Origin: Methanothrix sp.
Lineage (GTDB): Archaea > Halobacteriota > Methanosarcinia > Methanotrichales > Methanotrichaceae
Length of the DNA: 34,057 nucleotides
Direction: 5' to 3'
Assembly: GCA_003857025.1 (NCBI GenBank)
Contig: RPOO01000004.1
Span: 1-34,057 of the forward strand
In this document: positions 16,301-25,052 of the stretch, piece after piece
Numbering within the stretch: position 1 is the stretch's first letter
Layout of the letters: each line of letters opens with the position of its first letter
Notes under the pieces: model-generated
The model's input: the letters and a program-made list of their open reading frames with translations, nothing else
The model's database searches: none
Told to the model about the DNA's origin: nothing
Made by a program: the position numbers and the translations under genes

Positions 16301-17116
16301 ATGCGATATCTGATTGGACCAAGTCTCCGCAAAATTGCGGTTATTACCCTGATCACGCTGGCTCTCTGTTCCCTTGCCTGCGCCGATAATCCCGGTTATT
16401 CAGGCGATCTGTCCGGCCAATGGAATATGGCGGCCAACACGAAATACACGTTCAACCTGGATCTGCAAGAAAACGGAATGACGATAACCGGCCTTATGAC
16501 TCCCACCAGCTCCGTCGAACCCGCGGATACCATCAGCGGCACGGCATCTCCTAATGGAACAATCATGTTCACCCGGGAACGCGCCGGCCAATGGGTGCAG
16601 ATCTACTCCGGCAAAGTGTCCGGCTCTCCAGGCTCAATGACGATGGCAGGCACCTTTAGCCAAAATGGCCAGGGGCAGTATCCCTGGAGCGCCAGCAAGA
16701 AACAGGATTCTGGGCAGGGTCCGGTCTGGGAGACCAACGGGCCGGATGATGCATCTGCAGAAAAACAGGCAGGCGAATCTAGCATGCCACCGGCAGCCGA
16801 AGAAAGTCTACAAAGCAGTGCCGGAACACTGAGCGCTATGAAATTATCGGCAATCCCTCAGCCTTTCTTCGGCATGCCTGCAAATTCGGTTATGTACTAT
16901 ATTTCAAATGATCAGAGCCGGTGCTATTACTTCGTTCTGTCAAAAGATGATCCCATGTCCGAGGCATGGTTCGACATTTTGAAGGATGGAGTGTCAACTC
17001 AAATGGAAATGCTGACATACTATGGTTTGCAGCCTGATTCTAGTGTTGAGATCAATGGGCAGAAGACTGACATTTACAGAGTTAAACAAATCGATATTGT
17101 CAATTATGCATCCTAG
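16301..17116 (+). CDS. secreted hypothetical protein
   Basis: 271 aa with a clear signal peptide (about residues 1-28, ending LACA before DN). The ATG is supported by GAGGTGA about 8 nt upstream. Residues 35-130 look like a small beta-barrel: a stretch GQWNMAANTKYTFNLDLQ, then DTISGTASPNGTI and MTMAGTFSQNGQG, alternating hydrophobic residues as in lipocalin-like or 'extracellular ligand' domains. A low-complexity Ala/Ser/Glu linker (about 140-185) separates a second alpha/beta domain. I do not recognise the family. It lies just after the IS remnant and is probably monocistronic. Confidence 0.65.
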   Translation: MRYLIGPSLRKIAVITLITLALCSLACADNPGYSGDLSGQWNMAANTKYTFNLDLQENGMTITGLMTPTSSVEPADTISGTASPNGTIMFTRERAGQWVQIYSGKVSGSPGSMTMAGTFSQNGQGQYPWSASKKQDSGQGPVWETNGPDDASAEKQAGESSMPPAAEESLQSSAGTLSAMKLSAIPQPFFGMPANSVMYYISNDQSRCYYFVLSKDDPMSEAWFDILKDGVSTQMEMLTYYGLQPDSSVEINGQKTDIYRVKQIDIVNYAS

Positions 17117-17320
17117 CGAAACGACAAAATGATCAAAATAGATGGATGGGCCGTATTTCATCCATTCGTCTCAAATTTTAATTTTTGGCCACAGATTAAT
17201 ATGGCATTTTAATTGTTACGTTTTAATGCCACGTAATAATATAGCCAGAGCGGATTCAAATCCAAAAGAAGATTAAGCATCTGATGCAAAAGCCAAATTT
17301 CGCGCTATGTGCTTCTCGAT

Positions 17321-17704
17321 TCAGCAGACTGCACCCATATTCCGTTCGATAGCAGCCCCCAGTTCCTCCATCTTCACGGGCTTGTTGAGAAAATCATCCG
17401 CGCCGACTTCAAAGCATAGTTCGCGACAGGCATCTGCATTAAAAGCCGTAACCACAATTATCTTGGGACCCTGAGGCCAGCGCTTGCGTATCATCTTGGT
17501 GGCCTCGATTCCGTCCATCTCCGGCATCTGAATATCCATGAGCACCAAATCGTAAGAATGACCTTCCAGGGCCAGCAAAACCTCCTGGCCGTTGTTGGCC
17601 GTATCCGCTCTGTATCCCAGCCTCTTGAGGAAGATCAAAGCCATCTTCTGATTTACCGGATTATCTTCGGCGAGAAGAATGTTCAATTTGGATTGGGTTT
17701 GCAT
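17321..17704 (-). CDS. stand-alone response regulator (receiver domain)
   Basis: 127 aa, a complete CheY-like receiver domain with nothing attached. The acidic pair is E13/D14 (LLAEDN), the phospho-acceptor Asp57 lies in VLMDIQMPEMDG, the switch Thr86 in IIVVTAFN, and Lys108 in LNKPV. With no output domain it probably acts by protein contact in a histidine-kinase phosphorelay. The segment EDNPVNQK is typical of receivers that partner with hybrid kinases. No kinase is adjacent. The truncated sensor at 32.3 kb is too distant to link. A TATA-like CTTATATGA (minus strand, 17728-17736) lies about 27 nt before the ATG, implying a leaderless mRNA. Confidence 0.93.
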   Translation of the reverse strand: MQTQSKLNILLAEDNPVNQKMALIFLKRLGYRADTANNGQEVLLALEGHSYDLVLMDIQMPEMDGIEATKMIRKRWPQGPKIIVVTAFNADACRELCFEVGADDFLNKPVKMEELGAAIERNMGAVC

Positions 17705-18221
17705 CTAATAATATATCGGCACTCATCATATAAGAATTTTTCTTTAGTAATTAATTTTGGCGAAATAGTTATGATTATTTTACATGCCATTGGATATCTA
17801 TTTTAGAGAGCTGGTTGCGTAATATTAACATAAATTTAAACATGCACTGAAATTAATTAAAATAAGTACAAAATCTTAGAACTAAGATACAACTAATGTT
17901 ATGGTTAGTTATACGAGGATATCGTTCTCCTCGGAGTCAGGCCGAAAAAAAAAGCGAGAAATTTTCTCGCTTGTGGATGAATGCATTTAAAAAAAATACA
18001 AAATCCTGTCGTGGCACTTTGGTCGCCAGTTAATTCCATTTTTATCGTGGGTTTACGGCTTTCGCGTTCCTCAAACCAATATAGGGTGAGAGACAGACTT
18101 TCAGGAAAATAGGGAATACGCGGCAAAAGAAGCACATTTGGTGACGCTTATCGCATACATGAAGGAAACATAATAGCCGAGTGCAAACCTATTTCCCGTT
18201 GCGGTGAGAGTCAATAGGTCG
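17705..18221. other. AT-rich intergenic region with inverted repeats
   Basis: No convincing gene. It contains the response-regulator promoter (TATA at 17728-17736, minus strand), an inverted repeat ATCTTAG-AA-CTAAGAT (17873-17888), and the hairpin at 17952-17972. Minus-strand ORFs of 76 and 105 aa here have no recognisable features. Confidence 0.5.
17945..17972 (-). terminator. intrinsic-terminator-like hairpin on minus strand
   Basis: A 9-bp stem AAGCGAGAA/TTCTCGCTT with a 3-nt loop is followed, on the minus strand, by a run of nine to ten T. No recognised minus-strand gene lies upstream of it, so it may end an unannotated transcript. Confidence 0.5.
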
Positions 18222-18692
18222 ATGGAAAATATCCGGCGGATCGAAGAGGACTTCTTTTTGTCCCCAACCTTCCAGGCTCTGACCATCGGCGTGCCGTTCT
18301 GCATCTTCAAATTGCTCTTTGGGGAACTCGCCACGCGCGTCGGGTCCGGGCAGGAGTTCGGACTGCTCACGTCTTTGGGCTGGCTTATCATTGCCTGGGC
18401 CTGCATCGACTTATTCATGAATCTGAAACGCGTCGCCTATCACCATTCCGGGCGCTCGTCTCCCATCGAGTACTGCTCCATTGCACAGGTGGGGCGAATG
18501 CTGAAACGGCCAGGGCTTTTCTTGGCATTGGACACATTCATCTCGTTCTCCATCATCTGCTTCGTGCTCTGGTCAGGATGGATCATTCTCCTTACCAAAA
18601 CCGAATCTTATCTGTGGTATGCGGCAACGACGCTGAACCTGATCAGCATCGCCGTCGTCAATGTCTGGCTTGAGTATCAAAGAGGGACCTGA
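18222..18692 (+). CDS. hypothetical membrane protein
   Basis: About 156 aa from ATG 18222 (the track starts at GTG 18204). A charged N-terminal segment (MENIRRIEEDFF) is followed by about four hydrophobic helices: FQALTIGVPFCIFKLLFG, LGWLIIAWACIDLFM, ALDTFISFSIICFVLW and YAATTLNLISIAVVNVW. A polar loop (about 75-105) contains HHSGRSSPIEY. The family is unknown. The chagasin-like gene starts 92 bp downstream on the same strand, with its own ribosome site and probably its own promoter. Confidence 0.55.
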   Translation: MENIRRIEEDFFLSPTFQALTIGVPFCIFKLLFGELATRVGSGQEFGLLTSLGWLIIAWACIDLFMNLKRVAYHHSGRSSPIEYCSIAQVGRMLKRPGLFLALDTFISFSIICFVLWSGWIILLTKTESYLWYAATTLNLISIAVVNVWLEYQRGT

Positions 18693-18784
18693 TGGCGAAC
18701 AGAGCATAATCGATCCGGACAACTTTCGACTCAAACAAGCCTTAAATATTAGAATAGTAATAGCATCATATTTGAGGAATATCG

Positions 18785-19165
18785 ATGAAGCGAATAGCAA
18801 GCATAATTCTGGCTGCAGCATTTTTATTAGTCGTTGCTGCCACTGCCAGCGTCTGCGATAATGCGCCATGCGAGAACGTCACCAATGCCGCAGTGGGCGA
18901 GGATTTTACCATAGCCCTCGAATCCAATGCCGGGTCCACCGGATATGAATGGTGGACACAATTCGATCCCGCTTACCTGACACTTGTGAACTCATCCGAG
19001 AAGGCTAAAGCAGAGAGTTCGGGTATGGTCGGCGTCCCAGGAGAAAAATCCTTTACTTTCAACGCCAAAAAAGCTGGCAGCACTGAGATAATACTGCTGC
19101 AACTACAGCCCTGGGAGAATGGGTCCATCGGAGCACGCAAGATCTTCCCCGTGATAATCGCGTAA
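18785..19165 (+). CDS. secreted chagasin-type (I42) cysteine-protease inhibitor
   Basis: 126 aa with a signal peptide (residues 1-22). The mature protein has the three conserved loops of the chagasin/amoebiasin family in order: NAGSTGYEWW (48-57, the NxTTGYxW loop), SSGMVGVPGEKSF (78-90, the glycine-rich loop), and LQPWE (107-111, the RPWE loop, with Gln for Arg). The Ig-like beta pattern between them, such as FTFNAKKAGSTEIILLQL, also fits. Family members bind the active-site cleft of papain-like peptidases. Outside the cell it could restrain the organism's own secreted cysteine peptidases or those of neighbours. The start has GAGGA 9 nt upstream. Confidence 0.85.
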   Translation: MKRIASIILAAAFLLVVAATASVCDNAPCENVTNAAVGEDFTIALESNAGSTGYEWWTQFDPAYLTLVNSSEKAKAESSGMVGVPGEKSFTFNAKKAGSTEIILLQLQPWENGSIGARKIFPVIIA

Positions 19166-19520
19166 ATCTCGCGACCGTAATGGACGGACTTGCAGGATAA
19201 CCGCTCGGAGCGATAGACGCTTTATGAGCGCGACTATCCTTCAATCTTTTATTTGATATTATTATTTGGTATTATTTATATGTTTTTCAAATTTAATTCA
19301 GTCTCGGACATTTGCCGCGCCGACGGCACCTATTTTTATCCCTGAGTTACAGGCTTTTGGAAGGAAAAGGTTTTATCAGTAATCAAGTAATGACATTCTT
19401 GTTCAAGAGTATGAAATCGGGATAATTGAGTTGGATCATTGAGCTAGTTCGTCAAATTGATCACCGGATTAGATCACTGAACCGGATCACCGAATCGGAT
19501 TGAAGAGAAGCAGGAGAGAG
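19166..19520. other. intergenic region before the large surface protein
   Basis: No gene seen. It holds AT-rich promoter-like sequence (TTTATTTGATATTATTATTT near 19250 and AAGGTTTTATCAG near 19367). A run of degenerate short repeats of the form GATCAC(C/T)GAA(C/T)CG fills the last 70 bp before the start codon. Confidence 0.45.
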
Positions 19521-22500
19521 ATGAACTTGAGGCAGGCCGCTCCACCACCCTGGCATCTGATCGCATGTGTTTTACTCCCAGTTTTCTCGCTGATACTCGT
19601 TCATCTGACACCGGACGCCAGTCGAAGCTATGCGGCGATATTGGGGCTGGCCTTGGTGATCCTGGTCCCCGGATATTTGCTGACGCTGGTGCTTTTCCCA
19701 GGCAATGCCGATCAGGACGCGCAAAAGAGGGTGCTGCTTAGCCTGGGATTGGACGCGGCCCTGGCAATTCTCGTCAGTCTGATCCTCACATTCACGCCGC
19801 GAGGGCTTGAGACGGAATCTCTGGCAACAATTCTTTCCATGCTGTGCTTCCTCCTTGCCCCTGTCGCCTACTTGCGCTGGTCGGCTCTTCCTCGCAGAAA
19901 GAGGTTCGTCATCGCTGCGGATAAAGGCTTTCGATCTACTGCCGCCACCACGCGGCCTGCTAAGTCCAGACCTCGGACGGGAAGGAAGAGCCGCGCCGCC
20001 TACATTTTTGCGGCATTGGTGGCCGTCTGCATAGTTGCCGCATTGGCTTATACCATAAACATGCAGCGAGGGGCAAATGAGCAGGGCTATACTGAATTTC
20101 ATGTCTCGCTAATGAAGGGCGAGGATGGCTTGAACCAGGCTTCGTTGCCGGTAGGAACTGCACTCCCGGCTCTGGCCGAGATTATAAACCACGAGGGCAG
20201 GGGCATCAACTACACACTGCAGTTGGCGGCAGAAGGCGCTGTCTTGTTCAGCAAAGACCTGGATCTGGAAAATAACCAGATTTGGAAAGGTCCGGTGGAT
20301 TGCATCATGGAAAAAACCGGCAGTCGCCAGAAGCTCGATCTGCTGCTTTATCGAGAGGAAGATTTTTCCAAGCCGTATCAGGAAGACCACCTCTGGGTCG
20401 ATGTAACTGAAAAGGGGGCTGGCAATGAAAGCGAATCTTTGCCGGTCGGCAATTCGTCATCGTTCAACTCATCCGCAAAGACGGCTGCGATAACGAATGA
20501 ACAGAGCGCTTCAGCCTCAGTCGTGAGCACAGCCAAAGCGAGCACACCAAAGAGTTCGACTGCTGCAAGCGGCTCATCGGCAGGCACGTCCTCGCAATCT
20601 AGCGCTGCGACAAAGAGCGCGAGCAGTACTGCCAAGAGCAGCAAGAGCACGTCGGCTCCGTCCGCTGCTGCCACTTCATCTTCGGCCCCCTCTTCGGCCT
20701 CACCTTCTGCCTCACCTTCGCCTGTATACTCATCGTCATCCACCTCACCAGTATCCACTTCATCAACTGCAACTTCGTCAACATCGACCTCACCAACAGC
20801 AACAGCGTCAGAAGCAGCATCATCTACATCATTTGCATCATCCGGCCAAAACTCGTCAGCCTCTGCACCATCAACATCAAGCGACCCACTTCTGTCAAGC
20901 TCGCCGTCAATGGCATCATCATCTTTGAGCAATGCATCTAACGCCGCACCCTCATCTTTATCGAATCAGTCATCAAATCAATCATCACCGTCGATCCGAT
21001 CAGCATCGGCCACAACGGCTTCGATCGCTCCAACCTCGGCAAACGAATCTACAAGAGTGCCGACAAAAGAATCGTCAATAGGATCGAAAACGAATGCCTC
21101 GACCGCGGCAAAATCATCTGCATCCCGCATGGTATCCAAGGATGACATCGGAAATCAGCCGCCGACTTTGAAGGATCTTCATGCGGATAGGTCCAGCCCG
21201 ATGGTTCCCGGCGCGACTATTATCTGGACTGCAAATGCCACTGATCCGGAATACGATCAGGTGCAATACAAATTCCTCCTCAACGGAGAGCCGGTAACGG
21301 TCTGGTCCAAGTTCAATTCCTGGAGCTGGACCACAAAGGGACTGTCGCCCGGCGACTACATGATCACCGTCCAGATCAAGGATGGAAAGCGTCTGCCCAA
21401 GGATTCTGCGGACTCTTCACTGAATGCGACCTTCACGCTTGCTTCTCCCAACCGCATTCCAGTCCTGCAAAGTCTGGTCGCCGGTCCGGCCAGCCCAAGG
21501 GAGAAAGGAACGAGCATAACCTGGACTGCAAAGGCCATAGACGCGGACGGCGACCCGATATCCTACAAGTTCTTCCTGAACGATCGAGAAGCAACAGGCT
21601 GGTCCTCATCCAATTCCTGGCTCTGGGACACGTCCTCTCTTGATCCCGGCGACTACAAGATAAGCGTCGTTGCCAAAGACGGCAAGCACGCCGCAGGAGA
21701 TAACTTCGACAGCTCCAAGGCAGCTTCTTTCACACTTCTGCAGCCTGCACCGACACCGCTGCCAAATCAAAGTCCAACTCTGACGGGCCTTCAGCCAAGC
21801 CCGGCCAGCCCGCAGAGTAGCGGCACGCGTATCACCTGGATGGCGAATGCCACAGATCCGGACGGCGATCAAATATCCTACAGGTTCCTGCTTGGCGGCA
21901 AGGAAGCGGCGGATTGGTCCAATTCCAACACCTGGGTTTGGGATACAGCCAAGGAAAACGTCGGTGATTATGATGTCGAGGTCCGGGTTAGAGACAACAA
22001 TCACGCGTCAGGCGACTCCTTCGACGATGCAAAGAATGCCAGCTTCAAGTTGCTCGCACCAAACCGGCCACCTGTTTTGGAGAGCCTGACGCCGGACAAA
22101 TCCAGCCCCCAGAGCCGGGGAACGACGATCTTCTGGAAGGTCAAGGCCGATGATCCGGACGACGATCGCATCCTGTACAAATTCCTCCTCGACGGTAAGC
22201 CGATGACCAAGTGGACCAAGTCCAATAGCTGGAGCTGGTCCGCCGGCGACTCACCCGCAGGAGATTACGAGATTCGCGTGCTGGCCAGAGATGCCAAACA
22301 TGCGGATGAAAACTCCCAAGATAGCTCCATGAATGCGACATTCACGTTATCCTCGCCAAATGAGTCGCCGGTTCTCAAAATGCTTGATGCCGACAGGGCC
22401 AGCCCGCAAAGTCGCGGCTCGCACGTAACCTGGACGGCCAGGGCCAGCGATTCCGACGGCGATCCGATATCCTACAAATTCCTGCTGGATGATAAAGATA

Positions 22501-23447
22501 TGACCGGCTGGACAACATCGGATACCAGGACATGGGATTCGTCGTCTTCCGACTCAGGCGAGCACAAGATCAAAGTTCTGGCCAGAGACGGAAAGCACGG
22601 CTCTGAGGATTCATACGACGGAGCGATGACAAAATCATTCACACTCACTACCTCCAGCAACATGCCCGTTTTGCAGTCGCTCAGCTCGAACCCGGAAAGC
22701 CCGCAAAATACCGGGACGAGCATTACCTGGACGGCCCAGGCCAGCGACACTGACGGCGATCCGATATCCTACAAATTCCTGCTGGATGACAAGGACATGA
22801 CAGGCTGGTCGACATCGGGCACATGGACATGGGATTCGTCATCTTCCGCCCCGGGCGACCACAAGATCAAAGCCCTGATCAGAGACGGAAAGCACGCCGC
22901 GGAAGATTCTTACGACGACTCCAAAGAGGCTGATTTCACTTTGCAGTCCTCTAATCAGCTGCCGACATTGGCAAACCTCACGCCGGACAAATCCAGCCCA
23001 CAAACGCAAGGCGTGACCATTACCTGGAATGCAAAGGCCACGGACCCGGAGGACGATCCGATCCAATACCGCTTCCTTCAGGACGGCAAAGCCGTGACCG
23101 GCTGGTCGGAATCAAATAGCTGGAGCTGGTCCACTGCCGAGGTTCCCGCCTCAAAATACCGCATTCAGGTCCAGATAAGGGACGGCAAGCACGCGCCGGA
23201 GAATTCCTTTGATAGATCTTTAGAGCAGAGCTTCACGCTGATCTCCGAGATCGATCAGCAGATAGAACAGCTGATGAAAAAGAGAAGCGCTGATGCTAAA
23301 AGCAAAGAGGGCTACCAGTCCCAAGACATAAAATTATCAGAGGAAACTGCATCAGGAGACAACAGCACAAAAGAGCGTGCAGTCCTCGGTAAGAGCACTC
23401 CGGAGCAAGATGCCCAGAAGTCCACCGAGCCACGAAGGTTGGGTTAG
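19521..23447 (+). CDS. giant surface protein: DUF1616-like membrane part, Ser/Thr stalk, seven Ig-like repeats
   Basis: About 1308 aa from ATG 19521, chosen over the TTG at 19500 because AGGAG lies just upstream. The N-terminus has several membrane helices (about 10-130), a basic linker and another helix near 165. The pattern and the following soluble domain (YTEFHVSLMKGEDG to LWVDV) resemble DUF1616 proteins. Next is a stalk of about 230 residues made almost only of Ser, Ala, Thr and Pro, mucin-like and probably glycosylated. Seven repeats of about 99 aa follow, each with an [ST]SPxxxGxxIxW opening, an acidic D.DGD.ISYKF turn that could bind calcium, a Trp-Ser-Trp strand and RDGKHA. The C-terminus is charged and helical. 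The likely role is cell-cell or surface adhesion. Confidence 0.8.
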   Translation: MNLRQAAPPPWHLIACVLLPVFSLILVHLTPDASRSYAAILGLALVILVPGYLLTLVLFPGNADQDAQKRVLLSLGLDAALAILVSLILTFTPRGLETESLATILSMLCFLLAPVAYLRWSALPRRKRFVIAADKGFRSTAATTRPAKSRPRTGRKSRAAYIFAALVAVCIVAALAYTINMQRGANEQGYTEFHVSLMKGEDGLNQASLPVGTALPALAEIINHEGRGINYTLQLAAEGAVLFSKDLDLENNQIWKGPVDCIMEKTGSRQKLDLLLYREEDFSKPYQEDHLWVDVTEKGAGNESESLPVGNSSSFNSSAKTAAITNEQSASASVVSTAKASTPKSSTAASGSSAGTSSQSSAATKSASSTAKSSKSTSAPSAAATSSSAPSSASPSASPSPVYSSSSTSPVSTSSTATSSTSTSPTATASEAASSTSFASSGQNSSASAPSTSSDPLLSSSPSMASSSLSNASNAAPSSLSNQSSNQSSPSIRSASATTASIAPTSANESTRVPTKESSIGSKTNASTAAKSSASRMVSKDDIGNQPPTLKDLHADRSSPMVPGATIIWTANATDPEYDQVQYKFLLNGEPVTVWSKFNSWSWTTKGLSPGDYMITVQIKDGKRLPKDSADSSLNATFTLASPNRIPVLQSLVAGPASPREKGTSITWTAKAIDADGDPISYKFFLNDREATGWSSSNSWLWDTSSLDPGDYKISVVAKDGKHAAGDNFDSSKAASFTLLQPAPTPLPNQSPTLTGLQPSPASPQSSGTRITWMANATDPDGDQISYRFLLGGKEAADWSNSNTWVWDTAKENVGDYDVEVRVRDNNHASGDSFDDAKNASFKLLAPNRPPVLESLTPDKSSPQSRGTTIFWKVKADDPDDDRILYKFLLDGKPMTKWTKSNSWSWSAGDSPAGDYEIRVLARDAKHADENSQDSSMNATFTLSSPNESPVLKMLDADRASPQSRGSHVTWTARASDSDGDPISYKFLLDDKDMTGWTTSDTRTWDSSSSDSGEHKIKVLARDGKHGSEDSYDGAMTKSFTLTTSSNMPVLQSLSSNPESPQNTGTSITWTAQASDTDGDPISYKFLLDDKDMTGWSTSGTWTWDSSSSAPGDHKIKALIRDGKHAAEDSYDDSKEADFTLQSSNQLPTLANLTPDKSSPQTQGVTITWNAKATDPEDDPIQYRFLQDGKAVTGWSESNSWSWSTAEVPASKYRIQVQIRDGKHAPENSFDRSLEQSFTLISEIDQQIEQLMKKRSADAKSKEGYQSQDIKLSEETASGDNSTKERAVLGKSTPEQDAQKSTEPRRLG
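21153..23241 (+). repeat. seven tandem ~297-bp coding repeats
   Basis: Units start near 21153, 21450, 21764, 22063, 22358, 22659 and 22954. They differ at the DNA level except units 5 and 6, which share an identical 38-bp block (22455-22492 and 22752-22789, exactly 297 bp apart). That points to a recent duplication or gene conversion. Confidence 0.75.
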
Positions 23448-23536
23448 GCGGGGATGAAAGATGGGGGTGATTGCTTAAGCAGGTGCTAAAGGCTCAGAGA
23501 AAGATCTAATGAACCATCCGATGAACCGCCTGTAGA

Positions 23537-24508
23537 TCACATCCACTCATAATGAGCCATGACCTCCGGCACGAAATCGTAAAGCAGGCTGTTTTCCACA
23601 TAGCCGAAGAATAAGCATCCCCGGCATTCCTGGACCGTCTTTCCTCGCCGCGTGGCGGAGTTTGTCCAAACATTGGCCAGGCCGTCTGAGACATTGCCCA
23701 GTGGTTCTTTGTGTACCCGGCAAGTCTCGACGGTCCCATCCGATGAGACATGCAGAACAATATCGCTGGCATGGCATTTGAAGCACGGATTTAGGGACTT
23801 GATCATAGAAAGATACGTCGAAGAGTTAATGATGGGTGCGCCGCCCTTTTTGAGCTCGATCAGGCGCGATATCGCCGCCTCGTATTGTGGACGATCGCGA
23901 ATTCCAATCGAGTTCCAGACATCTTCTCCGATGCCTTTTGATTCATGCATCGGCTCAAAGGAGATCCATGTTCCCAGGGACTCGGCCAGATGAACCAGCT
24001 CCTCCAGCTCATGCAGGTTCTTGCCGCTGATCACGCAGTTCATGAGTATCTCGTGGCCCGCTTCCTGCGCGACCTTGATGCCCTGCAAGACCTCTTGTAG
24101 ATCGATGCCCCTCAACTCTCGATAACTCTTGATCCCGTCCACGGAAACTGACAATAAATCAAGGTCGGGAAGCTCATGAGCCCTCTGGCGAAGCAACCGG
24201 CCATTGGTAATGAGCGAAGTGGTCAGGCCCAGGGATTTGGCATGCCTGAGAATATCCGGCAGATCGGGGCGCATCAGAGGCTCAACCGTCCAGGCGTTGT
24301 AAACACCGATGCCAAATGCTCCGGCATCTTCCAGCATCCGGAAGATCTCTGAAGTTTTCATCTCTCGCCCCGGATGCCGCCAGTACTCGCAGAAGCTGCA
24401 GCTCAGGTTGCACCGGGCATTTATGCCATGAGACAGAACAAAGGGCCTTCTTTTAACCCTCATCTGCCAGAGGGCCTTGGCAGCCATGCGAGGCGAAAAG
24501 GTTCTCAT
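23537..24508 (-). CDS. radical SAM protein with SPASM-like C-terminus
   Basis: 323 aa. The 4Fe-4S/SAM motif is CNLSCSFC (C33, C37, C40), followed by the barrel elements FGIGVYNAWTVEPLMRPDL, TSLITNGRLL and LLSVSVDG. The C-terminal third has further cysteines in the SPASM/twitch pattern (NPCFKCHASD, then TVETCRV, then ECRGC), which would hold extra iron-sulfur clusters. SPASM enzymes modify peptides or small molecules. No substrate peptide gene is evident nearby. It is the third gene of a minus-strand run after the STAS and RsbW-like genes, 90 bp downstream of the latter across an AT-rich spacer, so co-transcription is possible but not certain. Confidence 0.88.
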   Translation of the reverse strand: MRTFSPRMAAKALWQMRVKRRPFVLSHGINARCNLSCSFCEYWRHPGREMKTSEIFRMLEDAGAFGIGVYNAWTVEPLMRPDLPDILRHAKSLGLTTSLITNGRLLRQRAHELPDLDLLSVSVDGIKSYRELRGIDLQEVLQGIKVAQEAGHEILMNCVISGKNLHELEELVHLAESLGTWISFEPMHESKGIGEDVWNSIGIRDRPQYEAAISRLIELKKGGAPIINSSTYLSMIKSLNPCFKCHASDIVLHVSSDGTVETCRVHKEPLGNVSDGLANVWTNSATRRGKTVQECRGCLFFGYVENSLLYDFVPEVMAHYEWM

Positions 24509-24598
24509 AATCCAAAAAGCGCCTGTTTTGGCCTCTGCGTATTTTCATTCATGTTTAATCTTTCATTCGCATTTAAGTTTAAATTTGTATTTAATTTT

Positions 24599-25036
24599 TT
24601 ATTCATATTTGATAAGAGTGAGAACATTTTTCCCATCGATGTGCTTGTATTTTATGTCATCCACATAGCTCTTGATGAGATGAATTCCCAGGCCGCCGAT
24701 GGGCCTCTCTTCTGCACCGGCATCGGATATAGGCTTTATATGCTTTGTCGGATCGAAAGGAATGCCCCAGTCTTCAATGGTCAGCTTCATCCCGCGGTGC
24801 TTGCCATGAGCAATTCCGGCGGCGATTCTCATGAGCCCTTCCTGGTTGCCGTCCTTGCCAGCGTAGGCATAGAGTGCGACATTTGTGCATGCTTCTTCTA
24901 CCGCCAGCATGACCTCTAGGGTCTTTTGAGGATCAAATCCTCGAGAATTCATCAGCGCTTCGACGAACTCCGTAACAACTGGGATCTGATCTTTCTTTGC
25001 CGGGACTATGATCTCCTGGGCTGTAATCTCCTGCAT
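24599..25036 (-). CDS. RsbW/SpoIIAB-like serine kinase ATPase (anti-sigma-type)
   Basis: 145 aa, GHKL-fold ATPase. The N-box is EEACTNVALYAY (Asn52), the G1 box EDWGIPFDP (about 88-96), and the G2 loop PIGGLGIHLIK (112-122). In bacteria these proteins phosphorylate a STAS antagonist and bind a sigma factor. Archaea have no sigma factors, so the target here must be different. It lies 16 bp after the STAS gene, which is its expected substrate, as in rsbV-rsbW operons. The full set of nucleotide-binding motifs suggests an active kinase. Confidence 0.85.
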   Translation of the reverse strand: MQEITAQEIIVPAKKDQIPVVTEFVEALMNSRGFDPQKTLEVMLAVEEACTNVALYAYAGKDGNQEGLMRIAAGIAHGKHRGMKLTIEDWGIPFDPTKHIKPISDAGAEERPIGGLGIHLIKSYVDDIKYKHIDGKNVLTLIKYE

Positions 25037-25052
25037 ACACTTATTTTAGCTT

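Noticed and set aside
17905-18135. 76-aa minus-strand ORF
   Set aside because: No recognisable motif, no ribosome site, and it overlaps the terminator-like hairpin. It could be a decayed fragment but cannot be supported.
20378-20932. 184-aa acidic minus-strand ORF
   Set aside because: Its Asp/Glu/Val repeats are the antisense reading of the Ser/Ala/Thr-rich stalk on the plus strand.
20430-21140. CRISPR array or non-coding repeat in the low-complexity Ser-codon region
   Set aside because: There are no fixed-length direct repeats with unique spacers. The frame is open throughout and encodes a Ser/Thr/Ala stalk.
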